Assembly (NCBI RefSeq): GCF_000003605.2
Contig: NW_003136838.1
Location: 10,624 to 22,206, forward strand
DNA length: 11,583 bases
DNA from: Saccoglossus kowalevskii
Taxonomy: Eukaryota > Hemichordata > Enteropneusta > Harrimaniidae
Direction of reading: 5' to 3'
Below, piece after piece: positions 8,301 to 11,583 of the stretch (the stretch's first letter is position 1; each line of letters begins with the position of its first letter). The notes under the pieces are model-generated. The model had not been told where the DNA came from. It searched no databases and saw nothing but the letters and a program-made list of their open reading frames with translations. The translations under genes were made by a program, and so were the position numbers.

Positions 8301-11300
8301 TCTATTAGTAACGATAGTAACCACAGAAATGGAGTCCAGCCCTGGCTATCAATGTCATTGATGTGTTGTATGACAGAGACAGTTTCTTGGAAGCGATATA
8401 TCAGTAGAAATAGAGGGAACACAAACACATTGGTGTTGTCCAAGCTGATTTGACACCACATCACATTCCAATGCAATTGTAAAGTAGTGTGTGTTATGTA
8501 CATTCAGTGTTTGGTGTGTCTGAACAGGACTGTGATGATCTATGATATCTGCCACTCAGTGCCATCAAACTTGAATCTGAGACAGTGTATTGGAGATGTT
8601 GTTGTGAATCCCCCTGATAAGCTAGAACATCAATTTATGCTGAGCATAGCTAAAACTTCTAGTTATTGTGTCAGATCAGTCATGTGAGCTCCCAAACATA
8701 TATTTGAACAAGCCATACATGGCACAGTCCTCATTAGTTATCAAATTTAAGATATATAGTTTTGTTTTTGCAATATATAACATAAACATTTCAGAGATAT
8801 GAATCCAAAAGCTGATGTTTTTTTTAATACTAAAATGATTGACATCTTGTATCTGACTGCCAAATGAGTACTTGTCCATATTGAGAGATCTGCAACAGCA
8901 TTAATCAGCCATTTTGAATACATGTATAACATGATGTATAATGAATATATACAATTTGAACATAATCACTCAAAGCATGTCAGAGATATGGCTCGAAAAG
9001 CATATTCATTAAAACCAAATGGCCGCCAGTCATCCATTTTGAATTTGATCTAAAAAATAAAATGATGTGCATCAGAAACCCATAATGTCTAATGTATGTA
9101 CGGTACCAAGTTTGAAAGAAAACGCAACCATAAATGCCAGAAATTCTTGATTTTTCATGATATTTTAGCACAAAAATGACCACCATTTGGCCATTTTTAA
9201 TCACATAGTCAAACCAATATACATGTATCTGTATATCTATGTTATGATGTATAATAAATATATCAAATTTGAACATAATCAGTCAAAACATGGCAGAGAT
9301 ATGGCACTAGAACTGCATTCATTAAAACAGAATGGCTGCCAGTCGGCCATTTTAAATCTGATCTGAAAAATAAAATGACGTGCATCAAAGTCCCTAATGT
9401 CCAACGTACATGTATCTATAAAGTTTGAACAAAATCCATCCATAATGCCTGATTTTGATGACTTTCCAGCACAAAAATGGCCACCATTCAACCATCTTGA
9501 ATCAGATTGTAAAACAAATTGATGTGCATATGTATAATATTATATATGATGTATGTGTGAAGTTTAATTGTGATTGGTCTAGGCATATCTAAGATATAAG
9601 TCTGCATGCACAGATGCACGGACGCACAGAGGTCAATCCATAAGTATGACCTTATGATAACCTTATTCAGGTTAATATGATTTTCACTAGAGAAATCCAT
9701 AGTTTTAATACAAATTAACTACCAGCAATGATCGACAACATTCTGATAGTTGCAGAAACACATATACACAGTAGCAAAGCAGGTTTAATTTAGGAAATTA
9801 TTTTAGGATTATTTTGAACTAAGAAATCTCAAGTCTGTCAAAATGTAAATATGTTTACCTATAAGCAACTAATAACTCTTCATGTCGTTTGGCAATTCTT
9901 GATAATTGACCTTTAAATGACCTTGCAGCATTGCTCAGTTGTTCTTCTCTTATTTTGTGTGATTTTTTTAAATCTGTCAACATGTCTTCCACATAGCGTC
10001 TCATTTTAGTTTCATTCAAAGTATCTCCCGGCATGCCACTTCCTCCATCAACAAAATCCTAGAATTGATAAGGTACATTAAAGTATTGCAAGGTCAAGTA
10101 TACCTATGATGTCATTGCATGAACACAGAGTCTGTTTTATTTATAACAAATATAATTAAATTTTTCCTATGTTTTTTCAAAAATTAATTGATCAAATAAG
10201 ACATATGGTAAAACAACTGTAGAAGCCAATTAGAGAGTTAAAGGTATAAAATGAACAAATCTGACCGAGGGTCACCCTAAGAGGTCATGAAAGCAATCAG
10301 CCTGGACACCTTCAATGAAAAGTCGAAAATGGCATTTTTTATAAATAATGACAAAATTATTCACTAAAAGTAGAAAAATTAAGGTGATAAAACTAGACAA
10401 TAGCTGTACTCTGTCAACTTTACCTGCATATATATCAATATCATGCACTGTATTAATAGGAAATAAACAAAACTCACAGCAATATCTTCTACATATTTAA
10501 GAAGTCTTGATCTGTATTCTTCATTTAAATCTTTCAACTGAATCTGTAATTTGTTATTCTCTATTTCATATTCTCTGCATCGACTAGAAAGTTGAATTAA
10601 CTCCTGAAAGAAATATACTGTACTGTGGTCAATATCTGGTTATTATAGTATCTACAATCAGCAATATCTGGATCTCATTAATCGTATCATGTTATTTATT
10701 CACAATTCAAGATCACTAGCACTTTGACACAAAAAGTGGAAAAATAAATAATAAGAAGGGGACAATAAATGAATTAAATAATGGCGAGGACACCGCTGTG
10801 AAAATTGAATGAACAATGAGGAAGCACTTTAGGATAAGAAGGTGATGAATATAATTAAACACTACAGGATAACCCAACTGTGAAAACTCATGGTGGCTTG
10901 ACATTGTAACTGGTTGGATATGCATATATTGTTTGCTATTTAATATCAAATTTACTCTGTGCGAGTGAACTTATTTATTATTGTTAATACTGTCTATGTT
11001 TAAAAAACAGTACATATCACATACCGTAGATTGTTCAGCCACTCTGTGTTGACTTGCTCGAGCAGCTTTTCGTGCATCTTGTAAATCCCTACCAAGGGAT
11101 ATCCTAAAATATATGAACCATTAAATAATGAATGTCCTCTCAGAGATAACAAGTTGTTTGATACATAATGGTAATGGGGCACAGAATATTTGCAGTCTAT
11201 CAGCTCAGAATACATAGTACATAATAATAGTCTATTAACTCTATTTAGATTCTTGTACTAGGTGTTGATATGTATCACAATTCAAAGGACACTTACAGTT

Positions 11301-11385
11301 TAGATTCAAGTTTATCTTGTTCTTCATCATATTCACCTTTCATTTTATCAATCTCCCCTTTGTATCTTTGAGAAGTTCCAAATAA
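5193..11385 (-). CDS. CCDC78: CCDC78 homologue, coiled-coil protein (3' eight exons; 5' end outside window)
   Basis: Eight minus-strand exons join in one open frame: 11297-11385, 11025-11103, 10478-10603, 9859-10058, 7678-7854, 6863-6929, 5865-5965, 5193-5307 (954 nt, 317 residues plus TGA). All introns are GT-AG, with phases 2,0,0,2,2,0,2. The visible protein is mostly charged coiled coil. Three blocks match the C-terminal half of vertebrate CCDC78 as I remember it: SLGRDLQDAR (residues 32-41), RHEELLVAYR (156-165), and the stretch from W231 through AEEQL to RYKQEI (280-285). Known role of the family: a deuterosome-associated protein needed for centriole amplification in multiciliated cells; human variants are linked to a congenital myopathy. 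The human protein has about 438 residues with DUF4472 near the N terminus, so the start and that domain should lie past 11583. No catalytic residues are expected. The internal segment at residues 166-224 is poorly conserved. Orthology is an inference from remembered motifs; gene structure is seen directly. Confidence 0.87.
5865..5965 (-). CDS. CCDC78: CCDC78 homologue, exon with AEEQL block
   Basis: Encodes residues 247-279 and two bases of Arg280. The acceptor is ttgttttgtag and the donor gtatgt. The peptide includes ERSALLTRCTIAEEQL and CQDYIDKHLV, the most conserved C-terminal block of the family: vertebrates have LL-x-RAT-x-AEEQL followed by Q-E-Y-x-D-x-H-L. It continues directly into RYKQEI in the last exon. 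Confidence 0.9.
6259..6374. repeat. Intronic tandem repeat, 41-42 bp unit
   Basis: The unit begins CAGATCTGTCCA and ends in a CATCAAAAAATG-type stretch. Starts fall at 6273, 6314 and 6356, with a partial leading piece (CCTTAGCCTCAA) from 6259. About two full and two partial copies are present, imperfect. It lies in the 897 bp intron between the AEEQL exon and the 67-nt exon. Confidence 0.75.
6863..6929 (-). CDS. CCDC78: CCDC78 homologue, 67-nt micro-exon with conserved Trp
   Basis: This short exon was inferred because the exons on either side do not join in phase without it. The acceptor is aacttttttctag and the donor gtctgt. It completes Ser224 and encodes residues 225-246, including NWGSLRKQLREFTLNTQ. 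That lines up with the SWAQIHQKLRDFSRSTQ-like stretch I recall in human CCDC78, including the Trp and the final Thr-Gln, which supports both the exon and the family call. Confidence 0.86.
7678..7854 (-). CDS. CCDC78: CCDC78 homologue, linker exon
   Basis: Completes Arg165 and encodes residues 166-223 plus two bases of Ser224. The acceptor is atatatccag, with a weak pyrimidine tract, and the donor gtatga. It contains an acidic stretch (FGPDEYDLRISDTELE) followed by a short basic/acidic helix (NRREINRLREELSHLR). This is the least conserved part relative to vertebrates, where the equivalent region is proline/glycine-rich. It lies after a 2004 bp repeat-filled intron. A 33 bp tandem repeat begins 19 bases upstream of its acceptor. 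Confidence 0.85.
7873..7972. repeat. Intronic tandem repeat, 33-bp unit next to a splice acceptor
   Basis: Three units start at 7873, 7906 and 7939, exactly 33 bases apart, of the form ACATGCTGTATCTCAGTAAT followed by CTAGGGAGTCTAG. The first two differ at a few bases, the third at several more. The array begins 19 bases from the exon at 7678-7854, on the acceptor side, so it occupies the region where branch point and pyrimidine tract would normally lie. Confidence 0.85.
8008..8159. mobile_element. Possible small inverted-repeat element (MITE candidate)
   Basis: CAAGGTGATG (8008-8017) and its exact reverse complement CATCACCTTG (8150-8159) bound 152 bases that have no coding potential and contain GACCAATCAGCT. 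No clear target-site duplication is seen, and another AAGGTGAT occurs just outside at 7993, so the boundaries may be wrong. Confidence 0.3.
8775..9660. repeat. Degenerate tandem array of about 310-bp units in the large intron
   Basis: Two near-complete units start with ATGATGTATAAT at 8931 and 9244 (313 apart); a partial third starts near 9546. The tail of an older unit before 8931 shares TCAGAGATATG and CAGCCATTTTGAAT. Each full unit runs through TTTGAACATAATC, GCAGAGATATGGC, ATTCATTAAAAC, an AATGGC..GCCATT hairpin, AAAATGACGTGCATCA, AAGTTTGAA and AGCACAAAAATGGCCACCAT. The last unit ends in a run (GCACGGACGCACAGA) like the tails of some dispersed invertebrate repeats. Long minus-strand open frames here are by-products of the repeat. 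Confidence 0.8.
9859..10058 (-). CDS. CCDC78: CCDC78 homologue, exon with RHEELLVAYR core
   Basis: Encodes residues 99-164 and two bases of Arg165. The acceptor is tcaattctag and the donor gtaaac. It opens with a glycine-rich loop (DFVDGGSGMPGD), then a long helix with SHKIREEQLSNAARSF and ends in KRHEELLVAY. The last block is nearly identical to my memory of human CCDC78 and is the strongest single anchor for the family call. Confidence 0.9.
10478..10603 (-). CDS. CCDC78: CCDC78 homologue, coiled-coil exon
   Basis: Exactly 42 codons (residues 57-98), phase 0 at both ends, acceptor ttctttcag and donor gtgagt. The helix around ENNKLQIQLKDLNEEYRSRL has regularly spaced hydrophobic residues and matches the EN-x-LQ-x-QLK-x-L-x-EY pattern of vertebrate CCDC78. 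A symmetric exon like this could be skipped without breaking the frame. Confidence 0.87.
11025..11103 (-). CDS. CCDC78: CCDC78 homologue, exon with SLGRDLQDAR motif
   Basis: The exon completes Leu30 and encodes residues 31-56. The acceptor is atattttag and the donor gtatgt. SLGRDLQDARKAARA lines up with a TLGRQLQ-type stretch of human CCDC78, followed by an alanine/arginine/glutamine-rich helix. It ends in phase 0 (ACG|gt). The introns on its two sides are 193 and 421 bp. Confidence 0.85.
11297..11385 (-). CDS. CCDC78: CCDC78 homologue, first visible exon
   Basis: This exon holds visible residues 1-29 plus two bases of Leu30. The acceptor is tgttttacag and the donor is gtaagt, the best donor of the gene. 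The peptide is highly charged (RYKGEIDKMK, then EYDEEQDKLE) and reads as coiled coil. The exon opens in phase 0, so an upstream exon must end on a whole codon. I saw no further exon in 11386-11583, so the 5' part lies outside the window. Confidence 0.8.
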
Positions 11386-11583
11386 CTGTAAAACAACATA
11401 CTACATTTTAAACCACAAATATAATAATATTATAATAATTTTATGGCAATTGCTATCAATTCATAAAACTTATTCCTCTCAGACATCCACCCCAGTCACA
11501 ATGTTCTATAAAAACATGTCTTTCACCAAATAAATGCTTTGCAGAGTTTCTAATATTTCAACAAATAAAATAATTGAGTCAAA

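Noticed and set aside
8980-9700. Three minus-strand open frames of 70-98 codons
   Set aside because: They fall in the 310-bp tandem array, the reading is low-complexity, and the similar frames in adjacent units follow from the DNA repeat rather than from a protein.

Overview
The window looks like nuclear DNA of an invertebrate animal. It is AT-rich, it carries a gene split by seven GT-AG introns, and it holds broken non-LTR retrotransposons, short palindromic DNA elements and minisatellites. The repeat style suggests a marine lophotrochozoan, perhaps a bivalve. That assignment is an inference and is weak.

Right half (about 5.1-11.4 kb, minus strand): one real gene, the 3' part of a CCDC78 homologue (a coiled-coil protein of the deuterosome/centriole amplification pathway). 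Eight exons were found by hand: 11297-11385, 11025-11103, 10478-10603, 9859-10058, 7678-7854, 6863-6929, 5865-5965 and 5193-5307. They join in one open frame of 954 nt (317 codons plus TGA) with consistent phases and canonical splice sites throughout. The N-terminal part, where vertebrate CCDC78 has DUF4472, lies beyond base 11583. A polyadenylation signal sits 72 nt after the stop. The introns carry tandem repeats: a 41-42 bp unit (6.27 kb), a 33 bp unit (7.87 kb), a possible small inverted-repeat element (8.0 kb) and a degenerate array of about 310 bp units (8.78-9.66 kb).

Left half (1-3.6 kb): a repeat graveyard. From left to right it holds: a tract with recurring AAGTTG motifs; two interleaved direct repeats, one copy of which is split by an insertion holding a GC-rich palindromic element; a frameshifted reverse-transcriptase fragment on the plus strand (651-1358); an endonuclease fragment on the minus strand (1360-1705) preceded by a gag-like double zinc-knuckle fragment (1717-2070, minus); and a tandem pair of units of about 893 bp (2057-3573) that starts where the zinc-knuckle frame ends. 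The zinc-knuckle and endonuclease pieces are in normal order for a non-LTR element, but the RT piece points the opposite way, so the region is a rearranged or composite dead LINE.

Middle (3.6-5.1 kb): no gene recognised. It holds a 21 bp minisatellite with four perfect copies (4274-4357) and degenerate copies upstream.

No undescribed multi-gene system was found. The points most worth a second look are the divergent CCDC78 homologue, the inverted RT/EN junction, the tandem units next to the gag fragment, and the filled/empty-site pair at 207-648.
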